Source: Lolium rigidum
Taxonomy: Eukaryota; Streptophyta; Magnoliopsida; Poales; Poaceae
DNA: 64,000 bases
Reading direction: 5' to 3'
Assembly (NCBI RefSeq): GCF_022539505.1
Contig: NC_061508.1
Coordinates: 62,815,754 to 62,879,753 of the forward strand
This document shows positions 47,990 to 58,658 of the stretch, one piece after another; the stretch's first letter is position 1; each line of letters starts with the position of its first letter. The notes under the pieces were generated by a model, which saw only the letters and a list, made by a program, of their open reading frames with translations, was not told where the DNA came from and did not search any database. The translations under genes and the position numbers were made by a program.

Positions 47990-48540
47990 GCCGGAGCTAG
48001 CTCAGAAGAACAGGAGAGGAGGATGAACTAGCAGTAGAGAAGGAAGAAGGAAGAGGATGGCGGCGCACGTACCTGGAGCGGAGCACCATAGCGTGCCACG
48101 GCGGCACGGCGGCACGGGCCACCATGGCAGCGCCAAGCCACGCCTGGCCTGACGTCACCGAGCGCGAGCGCCCCAGCACCGCCACAGCACCAGGAGCATC
48201 GGCGGCGAGGAGATCACCATGGATCCCCACGGCGGGCGAGCGAGAGGCGACGAGGGCGAGCGAACAAGGACGCCGGCGTCGGATCGACGCGGACCACCGT
48301 GTCCGCCGTCGAAAGGCGGATCGGATCCACTTGATCTCGCCGGCGGCGACCGCCGGAGTTGGCCGGATTAGTCGGCGACGGCGAGGCGACCACGGGGTCG
48401 CGAGAGCCACGGAGAGAGGGGTTAGGGTTTCGCGCGAGGAAGTAAGGGGCGAGTGGGCCGACCGAGCCCAAGTGTGGCTCGGGTTAGGGTTAACCCGCCG
48501 GGCCGCACCGACGAGTGGGCCCAGGGGCAATTCGATCATT
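47990..48540. other. GC-rich block in the solo LARD LTR
   Basis: A 550-bp block much richer in CpG than its surroundings, open in several frames on both strands (for example 48124-48546 plus and 47997-48539 minus). None of the translations has a recognisable domain and both look like simple R/A/S-rich composition, so I do not call a gene. A similar GC-rich block lies in the first LARD LTR at about 8250-9300. Confidence 0.5.
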
Positions 48541-49340
48541 TCATAATTCCAATAAATACAGAAACTTTGAAATTATATAAGAAATGTTTAATAGCTCTAA
48601 AAAAATAATTAAAAATATGAAAATAGATCAGCATAAAATTCTCTATCATAATAAAATACAAAGGGGAATTTTTGAAGACAATTAAGAATAAGTCTTCATT
48701 TGATGATTTAAATAATCATTTAAATCACACATATAATTTTCAATAATAAAAATAAGTCCATTAATGCATTTGGACTTTAAAAACACCTTGACAACATTTC
48801 AAGGTTGTATATTACTTTAAATCAAGTATCCCCAAATTATTCTTAGTAATAACTTCCTACATGAAATAATAACGACATCGGAAGGGGGACAAACCCTAAA
48901 AGCTGGAACCATGCATAATTGCTTCTTTAACCATTGCCCTTATCGGACAATGATGCTATTTTTCAGAATCGAGAGGACAAGGGTCAGTCCACACCATCCA
49001 ACCGCAAAACTTTGCGGTGTTCGAGCAAGTTCATCACTTGCTCATGTCATTTGAGTATTTCTATCAAATTACTTGCAAAGTATTATGGTTATCACTATTG
49101 CATAAAAATCAAAACCACTACTTTCATAACTATGAATATGACTATGTGGTGGGCAATGGAACCATGGATTGTGTTGATATGGTGGAGGTTCCATTGCACG
49201 GGTTTATATCCATCTAGGAATAAACAACAAATGTCACCAGTGATTCTTGTGCCGTAACACTCGTGTTAACCATAAGATCCGGAGTGGGACGGAGTAGTCA
49301 AAAGTGTTTCCACCTCTCGTTCATCAACGGATGCGCTTTA

Positions 49341-49475
49341 CCGTAGACACTTGTATCTGTCGGAGGCAAGCGGTAGGCTGGGGAAGCCTTAAGTCCCCAC
49401 GGCATAGTCCGTAGACACTTGTCGCTCGAAGAACAAGCGGTAGGCTGGGGAAGCCTTAAGTCCCCACGGTATTGC
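49341..49475. repeat. 68-bp tandem duplication in the solo LARD LTR
   Basis: Two units starting CCGTAGACACTTGT at 49341 and 49409; they share AAGCGGTAGGCTGGGGAAGC and the following TTAAGTCCCCACGG, and differ in the middle. Confidence 0.85.
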
Positions 49476-49585
49476 GGTCTATGATGGGTTGCAGCTACCG
49501 GCGAAGGAGTTTGGTTAGATCCCAGACTGTCGTCATGGTCGGGGTCCACCCTGAAAACTATGGGAATAATGGGACCGGCGAGGAC

Positions 49586-51184
49586 TGATACGTCTCCGAC
49601 GTATCGATAATTTCTTATGTTCTATGCCATATTATTGATGATACCTACATGTTTTATGCACACTTTATGTCATATTCGTGCATTTTCTGGAACTAACCTA
49701 TTAACAAGATGCCGAAGTGCCGATTGCGGTTTTATGCTGTTTTTGGTTTCGAAATCCTAGTAACGAAATATTCTCGGAATTGGACGAAACGAAGACCCGG
49801 GGGCCTATTTCGCCACGAACCTTCCGGAAGACCGAAGAGCATACGAAGTGGGGCCACGAGGTGGCCAAACCACAAGGCGGCGCGGCCAAGGGGGGCCGCG
49901 CCGCCCTGTGGTGTGGGCCCCTCGTCGGCCCCCGACTGCGCCCTTCCGCCTACTTAAAGCCTCCGTCGCGAAACCCCGATGCGAAAAACCACAATACGGA
50001 AAACCTTACCGAGACGCCGCCGCCGCCGATCCCATCTCGGGGATTACGGAGATCTCCTCCGGCACCCTGCCGGAGAGGGGATTCATCTCCCGGGAGGACT
50101 CTACACCGCCATGGTCGCCTCCGGAGTGATGAGTGAGTAGTTCACCCCTGGACTATGGGTCCATAGCAGTAGCTAGATGGTTGTCTTCTCCTCATTGTGC
50201 TTCATTGTTGGATCTTGTGAGCTGCCTAACATGATCAAGATCATCTATCCGTAATACTCTATGTTGTGTTTGTCGGGATCCGATGGATAGAGAATACCAT
50301 GTTATGTTAATTATCAAGTTATTACATATGTGTTGTTTATGATCTTGCATGCTCTCCGTTATTAGTAGAGGCTATGGCCAAGTTTTTGCTCTTAACTCCA
50401 AGAGGGAGTATTTATGCTCGATAGTGGGTTCATGCTCGCATTGACACTCGGGACGGTGATAGAAAGTTCTAAGGTTGTGTTGTGCTTGTTGCCACTAGGG
50501 ATAAAACATTGGCGCTATGTCCGAGGATGTAGTTGTTGATTACATTACGCACCATACTTAATGCAATTGTCTCGTTGCTTTGCAACTTAATACCGGAAGG
50601 GGTTCGGACGATAACCTCGAAGGTGGACTTTTTAGGCATAGATGCAGTTGGATGGCGGTCTATGTACTTTGTCGTAATGCCCAATTAAATCTCACTATAC
50701 TTATCATGACATGTATGTGCATTGTTATGCCCTCTCTATTTGTCAATTGCCCGACCGTAATTTGTTCACCCAACATGCTTTTATCTTATGGGAGAGACAC
50801 CTCTAGTGAACCGTGGACCCCGGTCCATTCTTTTAATACTCGAAATACAAATCTGCTGCAATACTTGTTTTTACTGTTTTCTCTGCAAACAATCATCTTC
50901 CACACAATACGGTTAATCCTTTGTTACAGCAAGCCGGTGAGATTGACAACCTCCATCGTTTCGTTGGGGCAAAGTACTTTGGTTGTGTTGTGCGGGTTCC
51001 ACGTTGGCGCCGGAATCCCCGGTGTTGCGCCGCACTACATCCCGCAGCCATCAACCTTCAACGTGCTTCTTGGCTCCTCCCGGTTCGATAAACCTTGGTT
51101 TCTTTCCGAGGGAAAACTTGCTGCTGTGCGCATCATACCTTCCTCTTGGGGTTGCCCAACGAACGTGTGAAATACACGCCATCA
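49586..51184 (+). repeat. 5' LTR of Gypsy copy B
   Basis: It is 1599 bp, from TGATACGTCTCCGACG to ACACGCCATCA. At the place of the copy A TATA box (TATAAAAAG) it reads TACTTAAAG, so the promoter may be weakened. Confidence 0.9.
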
Positions 51185-51195
51185 AGCTCTTTTTC

Positions 51196-51213
51196 TGGCG
51201 CCGTTGCCGGGGA
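51196..51213 (+). other. primer binding site of Gypsy copy B, tRNA-Asp type
   Basis: TGGCGCCGTTGCCGGGGA, the typical Athila/Gypsy primer site, 11 bases after the LTR end. Confidence 0.85.
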
Positions 51214-51437
51214 GATCAAGACACGCTGCAAGGGGAGTCTCCACTTCTCAATCTCTTTACTTCGTTTTTGTCTTGCTTTATTTTATTTACTACTTTGTTT
51301 GCTGCATTATATCAAAACACAAAAAATTATTTGCTAGCTTTACTTTATTTACCGTCTTGCACTCTATATCAAAAACACAAAAAAATTAGTTTACTTGCAT
51401 TTACTTTATCTAGTTTGCTTTATTTACTACTGCTAAA

Positions 51438-52531
51438 ATGGCTACCCCTGAAAATACTAAGTTGTGTGACTTCACTAGCACAAATAATAATGATTTCCTA
51501 TGCACACCTATTGCTCCACCTGCTACTACAGCGGAATTCTTTGAAATTAAACCTGCTTTACTTAATCTTGTTATGCGAGAGCAATTTTCTCGGTGTTAGT
51601 TCCGATGATGCTCGCTGCCCATCTCAATAATTTTGTTGAACTATGTGAAATGCAAAAATATAAAGATGTAGATGGTGATATTATAAAATTAAAATTGTTC
51701 CCTTTCTCATTAAGAGGAAGAGCTAAAGATTGGTTGCTATCTCTGCCTAAGAATAGTATTGATTCCTGGGCTAAATGCAAGGATGCTTTTATTGGTAGAT
51801 ATTATCCCCCTGCTAAAATTATATCTTTGAGGAGTAGCATAATGAATTTTAAACAATTGGATAATGAACATGTTGCTCAAGCTTGGGAAAGAATGAAATC
51901 TTTGGTTAAAAATTGCCCAACCCATGGACTGACTACTTGGATGATCATCCAAACCTTCTATGCAGGACTAAATTTTTCTTCGCGGAATTTATTGGATTCA
52001 GCTGCTGGAGGTACCTTTATGTCCATCACTCTTGGTGAAGCAACAAAGCTTCTTGATAATATGATGGTTAATTACTCTGAATGGCACACGGAAAGAGCTC
52101 CACAAGGTAAGAAGGTAAATTCTGTTGAAGAATCCTCTTCATTGAATGATAAGGTTGATGCTATTATGTCTATGCTTGCGAATGATAGGACTAATGTCGA
52201 TCCTAATAATGTTCCGTTAGCTTCATTGGTTGCCCAAGAAGAACATGTTGATGTAAACTTCATTAAAAATAATAATTTCAACAACAATGCTTATCGGAAC
52301 AATTCTAGTAATAACTATAGGCCATATCCTTATAATAATGGTAACGGTTATGCTAATTCTTATGGGAATTATTACAACAATAATAGGAATACACCCCTGG
52401 ACTTGAAGCTATGCTTAAAGAATTTATTAGTACACAAACTGCCTTTAACAAATCTGTGGAGGAAAAGCTCAATAAAATTGATATTCTTGCTTCTAGAGTT
52501 GATAGTCTTGCCTCTGATGTTGATCTTTTGA
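51438..52531 (+). CDS. Gag of Gypsy copy B, with two one-base insertions
   Basis: The start MATPENTKLCDFTSTNNN is at 51438, but a C inserted at 51590-51591 (TCTCGG against TCTGG in copy A) brings a stop at 51596-51598, and a second extra C at 51613 (GCTCGCTG against GCTGCTG) follows. From 51623 the frame is the same as in copy A: the retrotrans_gag core with GRAKDWLLSLPKN, YYPPAKI, AWERMKSLVKNC and the Asn-rich tail. It ends in a different frame after NRNTP as in copy A. Both insertions sit on CTG triplets and may be sequencing errors. Confidence 0.8.
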
Positions 52532-53553
52532 AATCGAAAGTTATGCCTAATAGGGATATTGAAAATAAAATTGTTACTACAGCAAATGCCATCCAAGTTA
52601 GAATTAATGAGAATATAAGATTAATGGCTGAACTGCGTGCTAGGTGGGATAGAGAAGAAAATGAAAAACTAGCTAAAGAGGAAAATGTAGCTAAAGTTTG
52701 GACTATTACCACCACTAGCAATGATAATGATTCACATGTTGCTGCACCTCCTACTATCAATGGTAAAATAATTTGTGTTGGCAATGCTTCTACTCCTAGT
52801 GCAAAGCGCGCAAAATTACCTGAAATTGCTAAAACTGCTGAAACTGCCTGTGATAAAACTGCTGAAATTTTTTCCAACCTTGGGGATGATAATCCCATTG
52901 CTTTAGATTGTAATGATTTAGATTTTGATGATTGCCACATCTCTGAAGTTATAAAGTTCTTACAAAAACTTGCTAAAAGTCCTAATGCTAGTGCTATAAA
53001 TTTGGCTTTCACAAAACATATTACAAATGCTCTCATAAAAGCTAGAGAAGAGAAACTAAATCTTGAAACTTCTACTCCTAGAAAACTAGAGGATGGTTGG
53101 GAGCCCATCATTAAAATGAGAGTCAAAGATTTTGATTGTAATGCTTTATGTGATCTTGGTGCAAGTATTTCTGTTATGCCTAAAAATGTCTATGATATGC
53201 TTGACTTGCCACCATTGAAAAACTGTTATTTGGATGTTAATCTCGCTGATAATGCTAAAAAGAAACCTTTGGGGAAAGTTGATAATGTTCATATTATGGT
53301 TGACAATAACCTTGTCCCCGTTGATTTTGTTGTCTTGGATATTGAATGCAATGCATCTTGCCCCATTATATTGGGAAGACCTTTTCTTCGAACCGTTGGT
53401 GCTACTATTGATATGAAGGAAGATAATATTAAATATCAATTCCCTCTCAAGAAAGGTATGGAACACTTCCCTAGAAAGAGAATAAAGTTACCTTATGATT
53501 CTATTATTAGAACAAATTATGATGTTGATGCTTCATCTCTCGATGTTACTTGA
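52411..53553 (+). CDS. Gag C-terminal part plus aspartic protease, copy B
   Basis: An open frame of 380 residues, overlapping the end of the gag frame. Residues 1-75 are a coiled coil (MLKEFISTQTAFNKSVEEKL...). Residues 75-190 are charged and Ala/Thr-rich. The retropepsin domain is about 220-345, with ALCDLGASISVMP near 245-257 and CPIILGRPFLRTVGA near 318-332. It ends YDVDASSLDVT. This is the intact version of what copy A has in two pieces. The sequence upstream of its first ATG is open too (PGLEA), so it normally continues from gag rather than starting at this ATG. Confidence 0.85.
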   Translation: MLKEFISTQTAFNKSVEEKLNKIDILASRVDSLASDVDLLKSKVMPNRDIENKIVTTANAIQVRINENIRLMAELRARWDREENEKLAKEENVAKVWTITTTSNDNDSHVAAPPTINGKIICVGNASTPSAKRAKLPEIAKTAETACDKTAEIFSNLGDDNPIALDCNDLDFDDCHISEVIKFLQKLAKSPNASAINLAFTKHITNALIKAREEKLNLETSTPRKLEDGWEPIIKMRVKDFDCNALCDLGASISVMPKNVYDMLDLPPLKNCYLDVNLADNAKKKPLGKVDNVHIMVDNNLVPVDFVVLDIECNASCPIILGRPFLRTVGATIDMKEDNIKYQFPLKKGMEHFPRKRIKLPYDSIIRTNYDVDASSLDVT

Positions 53554-56139
53554 GTTACACTTTCTGCGCCTAGCTGAAAGGCGTTAAAGAAAAGCGCTTA
53601 TGGGAGACAACCCATGTTTTTACTCCAGTATTTTTGTTTTATATTTGTGTCTTGGAAGTTGTTTAGTACTGTAGCAACCTCTCCTTATCTTATTTTTATG
53701 TTTTGTTGTGCCAAGTAAAGTCTTTGATAGTAAAGTAAGTACTAGATTTGGATTACTGCGCAGTTCCAGATTTCTTTGCTGTCACGAATCTGGGTCTACC
53801 TCCCTGTAGGTAGCTTAGAAAATTAAGCCAATTTACGTGCATGATCCTCAGGTATGTCCGCAACTTTCATTCAATTTGAGCATTTTCATTTGAGCAAGTC
53901 TGGTGGCCTAATAAAATCCATCTTTACGGACTGTTCTGTTTTGACAGATTCTGCCTTTTTGTTTCGCATTGCGTCTTTTGCTATGTTGGATGAATTTCTT
54001 TGATCCATTAATGTCCAGTAGCTTTATGCAATGTCCAGAAGTGTTAAGAATGATTGTGTCACCTCTGAACATGTGAATTTTTATTATGCACTAACCCTCT
54101 AATGAGTTGTTTCGAGTTTGGTGTGGAGGAAGTTTTCAAGGATCAAGAGAGGAGTATGATGCAATATGATCAAGGAGAGTGAAAGCTCTAAGCTTGGGGA
54201 TGCCCCGGTGGTTCACCCCTGCATATTCTAAGAAGACTCAAGCGTCTAAGCTTGGGGATGCCCAAGGCATCCCCTTCTTCATCGACAACATTATCAGAGT
54301 TCCTCCCCTGAAACTATATTTTTATTCCGTCACATCTTATGCACTTTGCTTGGAGCGTCGGTTTGTTTTTGTTTTTTGTTTTGTTTGAATAAAATGGATC
54401 CTAGCATTCACTTTATGGGAGAGAGACACGCTCCGCTGTAGCATATGGACAAATATGTCCTTAGGCTCTACTCATAGTATTCATGGCGAAGTTTCTTCTT
54501 CGTTAAATTGTTATATGGTTGGAATTGGAAAATGCTACATGTAGTAACTCTAACATGTCTTGGATAATTTGATACTTGGCAATTGTTGTGCTCATGTTTA
54601 AGCTCTTGCATCATATACTTTGCACCCATTAATGAAGAAACACTTAGAGCTTGCTAATTTGGTTTGCATATTTGGTTTCTCTAGAGTCTAGATAACATCT
54701 AGTATTGAGTTTTGAACAACAAGGAAGACGGTGTGGAGTCTTATAATGTTACAATATGTCTTTTATGTGAGTTTTGCTGTACCGTTCATCCTTGTGTTTG
54801 TTTCAAATAACCTTGCTAGCCTAAACCTTGTATCGAGGGGGAATACTTCTCATGCATCCAAAATACTTGAGCCAACCACTATGCCATTTGTGTCCACCAT
54901 ACCTACCTACTACATGGTATTTTCCGCCATTCCAAAGTAAATTGCTTGAGTGCTACCTTTAAAATTCCATCATTCACCTTTGCAATATATAGCTCATGGG
55001 ACAAATAGCTTAAAAACTATTGTGGTATTGAATATGTACTTATGCACTTTATCTCTTATTAAGTTGCTTGTTGTGCGATAACCATGCTTCGGGGACGCCA
55101 TCAACTATTCTTTGTTGAATATCATGTGAGTTGCTATGCATGTCCGTCTTGTCCGAAGTAAGAGAGATCTACCACCTTTATGGTTGGAGCATGCATATTG
55201 TTAGAGAAGAGCATTGGGCCGCTAACTAAAGCCATGATTCATGGTGGAAGTTTCAGTTTTGGACATATATCCTAAATCTCATATGAGAATAATAATTGTT
55301 GCCACATGCTTATGCATTTAAGAGGAGTCCATTATCTGTTGTCCATGTTGTCCCGGTATGGATGTCTAAGTTGAGAATAATCAAAAGCGAGAAATCCAAA
55401 ATGCGAGCTTTCTCCTTAGACCTTTGTACAGGCGGCATGGAGGTACCCCATTGTGACACTTGGTTAAAACATGTGCATTGCAAAGATCCGGTAGTCCAAG
55501 CTAATTAGGACAAGGTGCGGGCACCTATTAGTATACTATGCATGAGGCTTGCAACTTGTAAGATATAATTTACATAACTCATATGCTTTATTACTACCGT
55601 TGACAAAATTGTTTCATGTTTTCAAAATAAAAGCTCTAGCACAAATATAGCAATCGATGCTTTCCTCTTTGAAGGACCTTTCTTTTACTTTTATGTTGAG
55701 TCGGTTCACCTATCTCTCTCCACCTCAAGAAGCAAACACTTGTGTGAACTATGCATTGATTCCTACATATTTGCATATTGCACTTGTTATATTACTCTAT
55801 GTTGACAATTATCTATGAGATATACATGTTATAAGTTGAAAGCAACCGCTGAAACTTAATCTTCCTTTGTGTTGCTTCAATGCCTTTACTTTGATTTATT
55901 GCTTTATGAGTTAACTCTTATGCAAGACTTATTGATGCTTGTCTTGAAGTACTATTCATGAAAAGTCTTTGCTTTATGATTCACTTGTTTACTCATGTCA
56001 TTACCATTGTTTTGATCGCTGCATTCACTACATATGTTTACAAATAGTATGATCAAGGTTATGATGGCATATCACTTGAGAAATTATCTTTGTTATCGTT
56101 TTACTGCTCGGGACGAGCGAAACTAAGCTTGGGGATGCT
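53554..56139 (+). other. non-coding 3' tail of Gypsy copy B with three polypurine-tract copies
   Basis: It has no coding sequence although pol would be expected here. CTAAGCTTGGGGATGC occurs at 54188, 54246 and 56123; the last one touches the 3' LTR and is the functional polypurine tract. The tail is collinear with 34388-36973 of copy A. Confidence 0.8.
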
Positions 56140-57737
56140 TGATACGTCTCCGACGTATCGATAATTTCTTATGTTCTATGCCATATTATTGATGATACCT
56201 ACATGTTTTATGCACACTTTATGTCATATTCGTGCATTTTACGGAACTAACCTATTAACAAGATGCCGAAGTGCCGATTCGTTGTTTTACGTTGTTTTTG
56301 GTTTCAGAAATCCTAGTAACGAAATATTCTCGGAATTGGACGAAACGAAGACCCGAGGGCCTATTTCGCCACGAACCTTCCGGAAGACCGAAGAGCATAC
56401 GAAGTGGGGCCACGAGGTGGCCAAACCACAAGGCGGCGCGGCCAAGGGGGCCCGCGTCGCCCGTGGTGTGGGCCCCTCGTCGGCCCCCGACTACTGCCCT
56501 TCCGCCTACTTAAAGCCTCCGTCGCGAAACCCCGATGCGAAAAACCACGATACGGAAAACCTTGCGAGACGCCGCCGCCGCCGCCGATCCCATCTCGGGG
56601 GATTCGGAGATCTCCTCCGGCACCCTGCCGGAGAGGGGATTCATCTCCGGAGGACTCTACACCGCCATGGTCGCCTCCGGAGTGATGAGTGAGTAGTTCA
56701 CCCCGGACTATGGGTCCATAGCAGTAGCTAGATGGTTGTCTTCTCCTCATTGTGCTTCATTGTTGGATCTTGTGAGCTGCCTAACATGATCAAGATCATC
56801 TATCAGTAATACTCTATGTTGTGTTTGTTGGGATCCGATGGATAGAGAATACCATGTTATGTTAATTATCAAGTTATTACATATGTGTTGTTTATGATCT
56901 TGCATGCTCTCCGTTATTAGTAGAGGCTCTGGCCAAGTTTTTGCTCTTAACTCCAAGAGGGAGTATTTATGCTCGATAGTGGGTTCATGCCGCATTGACA
57001 CCAGGACGATGGACGAAAGTTCTAAGGTTGTGTTGTGCTTGTTGCCACTAGGGATAAAACATTGGCGCTATGTCCGAGGATGTAGTTGTTGATTACATTA
57101 CGCACCATACTTAATGCAATTGTCTGTTGCTTTGCAACTTAATACCGGAAGGGGTTCGGACGATAACCTGAAGGTGGACTTTTTAGGCATAGATGCGGTT
57201 GGATGGCGGTCTATGTACTTTGTCGTAATGCCCAATTAAATCTCACTATACTTATCATGACATGTATGTGCATTGTTATGCCCTCTCTATTTGTCAATTG
57301 CCCGACTGTAATTTGTTCACCCAACATGCTTTTATCTTATGGGAGAGACACCTCTAGTGAGCTGTGGACCCCGGTCCATTCTTTTAATACTTGAAATACA
57401 AATCTGCTGCAATACTTGTTTTTACTTGTTTTCTCTGCAAACAATCATCTTCCACACAATACGGTTAATCCTTTGTTACGGCAAGCCGGTGAGATTGACA
57501 ACCTCACTCTGTTTCGTTGGGGCAAAGTACTTTGGTTGTGTTGTGCGGGTTCCACGTTGGCGCCGGAATCCCCGGTGTTGCGCCGCACTACATCCCGCCG
57601 CCATCAACCTTCAACGTGCTTCTTGGCTCCTCCTCGTTCGATAAACCTTGGTTTCTTTCTGAGGGAAAACTTGCTGCTGTGCGCATCATACCTTCCTCTT
57701 GGGGTTGCCCAACGAACGTGTGAAATACACGCCATCA
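56140..57737 (+). repeat. 3' LTR of Gypsy copy B
   Basis: It is 1598 bp and collinear with 49586-51184. Differences include several CTG/CG and CTCG/CTG indels (56703, 56461, 57124, 57169). Confidence 0.9.
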
Positions 57738-58137
57738 AGGACCCAGGGTCGGGGCATGCAACAAAGGGTGGGTGTTCGAGGTAGCGGAGGAACATGATTG
57801 GCTAGACCTTATACCGGGCCTCACACCGAAGGAACTGTGGACGGGAAAGCTGCCCGGTTGGCACCAAGGTTAAGATCTCTTATGGGTAAAGCAACACACC
57901 TCGCGAGTGTAAGAAGCGTGACCTGTCACTCCCTGTTCCGGGATAAGGAGCTGCGAACGCGGCCGGAAAGGAGCTCCATGAAGTTCTAGTAAACCGGTGA
58001 AGGCTGACGGACATAGCTCTTTGGAATAAAAGCAATCTCTTGAAGAAATGTTTACCAAAACTTGCATTGGTATTAGACTTTACGGTCTAATATCGTAGCT
58101 AGTGCATTAAACACCTCTTATCTATAATGAACTTGTT

Positions 58138-58153
58138 GAGTACGCTCGTACTC
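58138..58153. repeat. inverted repeat GAGTACG-N2-CGTACTC in the solo LARD LTR
   Basis: A counterpart of 5692-5707: a 7-bp stem with a 2-base centre, about 0.5 kb from the LTR 3' end. Confidence 0.7.
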
Positions 58154-58166
58154 ATACCACTCTTAA

Positions 58167-58397
58167 ACCCCATGCTTAGATTGTCCGAATTGTACGGAGG
58201 AGGACTACGACAACAATGAAGGAGCCGAGATCATCGGCTATGAAGAACCGGACCTCTCCGGAGGTATCGAGGGCGTAGACTACCTCATCGTCTACGGAAC
58301 CGGGGAGGCTTCCGGAGGAGATCAAGCTCGAACATCTCGAGTAGTAGTAGAAGCCGAGCAGCCCGAACTCTTAGTATTTAGCTGCTCGAAGAAATAA
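58167..58397 (+). other. acidic open frame near the solo LARD LTR 3' end
   Basis: It has 76 sense codons without an ATG, beginning TPCLDCPNCTEEDYDNNEGA and ending LLVFSCSKK and TAA. It is strongly acidic (EEDYDNNEGAEIIGYEEPDL). It lies directly after the conserved palindrome, as does the shorter frame 5547-5666 in the first LARD LTR. I do not recognise a domain. It may be a downstream exon of a spliced LTR transcript, or chance. Confidence 0.3.
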
Positions 58398-58658
58398 ATG
58401 TATAACTTAATGAGACTCTTATATTGTAAGCTAAGTTGGGTTCGCCCGAACCCGGGGGTATTCCTCTTAGGACCCAAGAGGAGCTCCGAGACAACATGTG
58501 TGTGATATTTGTAATAATAAATGAATGAGTTATGGACCTGCTATGTTCTGTTGTACTACTGCGAGGGATGTAATATTTGCGGAATGGTACTTCGTGAATG
58601 TTATATCAACGGCCGGCATACTACAACATGCGGTGGTATGCGGGGTCACCACGGTCAC

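Larger units (their letters stand above)
49586..57737 (+). mobile_element. gag-protease-only Gypsy element, copy B (TR-GAG type)
   Basis: This is a complete element of 8152 bp with target duplication AGGAC (49581-49585 and 57738-57742), inserted in the solo LARD LTR. It has the same organisation as copy A: LTR 49586-51184, internal 51185-56139, LTR 56140-57737. It encodes gag and protease only. The two LTRs differ more than those of copy A, so this copy seems older. It lies in opposite orientation to copy A, 8.6 kb away. Confidence 0.92.
45477..58653 (+). mobile_element. solo LTR of a Sukkula-like LARD, interrupted by Gypsy copy B
   Basis: It starts TGTAATGTCCCAGG at 45477 and ends GGGGTCACCACG at 58653, with perfect target duplication GTCAC (45472-45476 and 58654-58658). 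After removal of the nested Gypsy (49586-57737) it is about 5.0 kb. There is no primer site or polypurine tract, so it is one LTR left by recombination. Start, end and the last 1.5 kb match the LARD LTR at 5202-11687 in the same order. The termini are TG...CG instead of TG...CA. Confidence 0.85.

Noticed and set aside
47997..48546. 180- and 140-codon frames on opposite strands
   Set aside because: The GC-rich block of the solo LARD LTR has no stop codons by composition; neither translation shows a domain.
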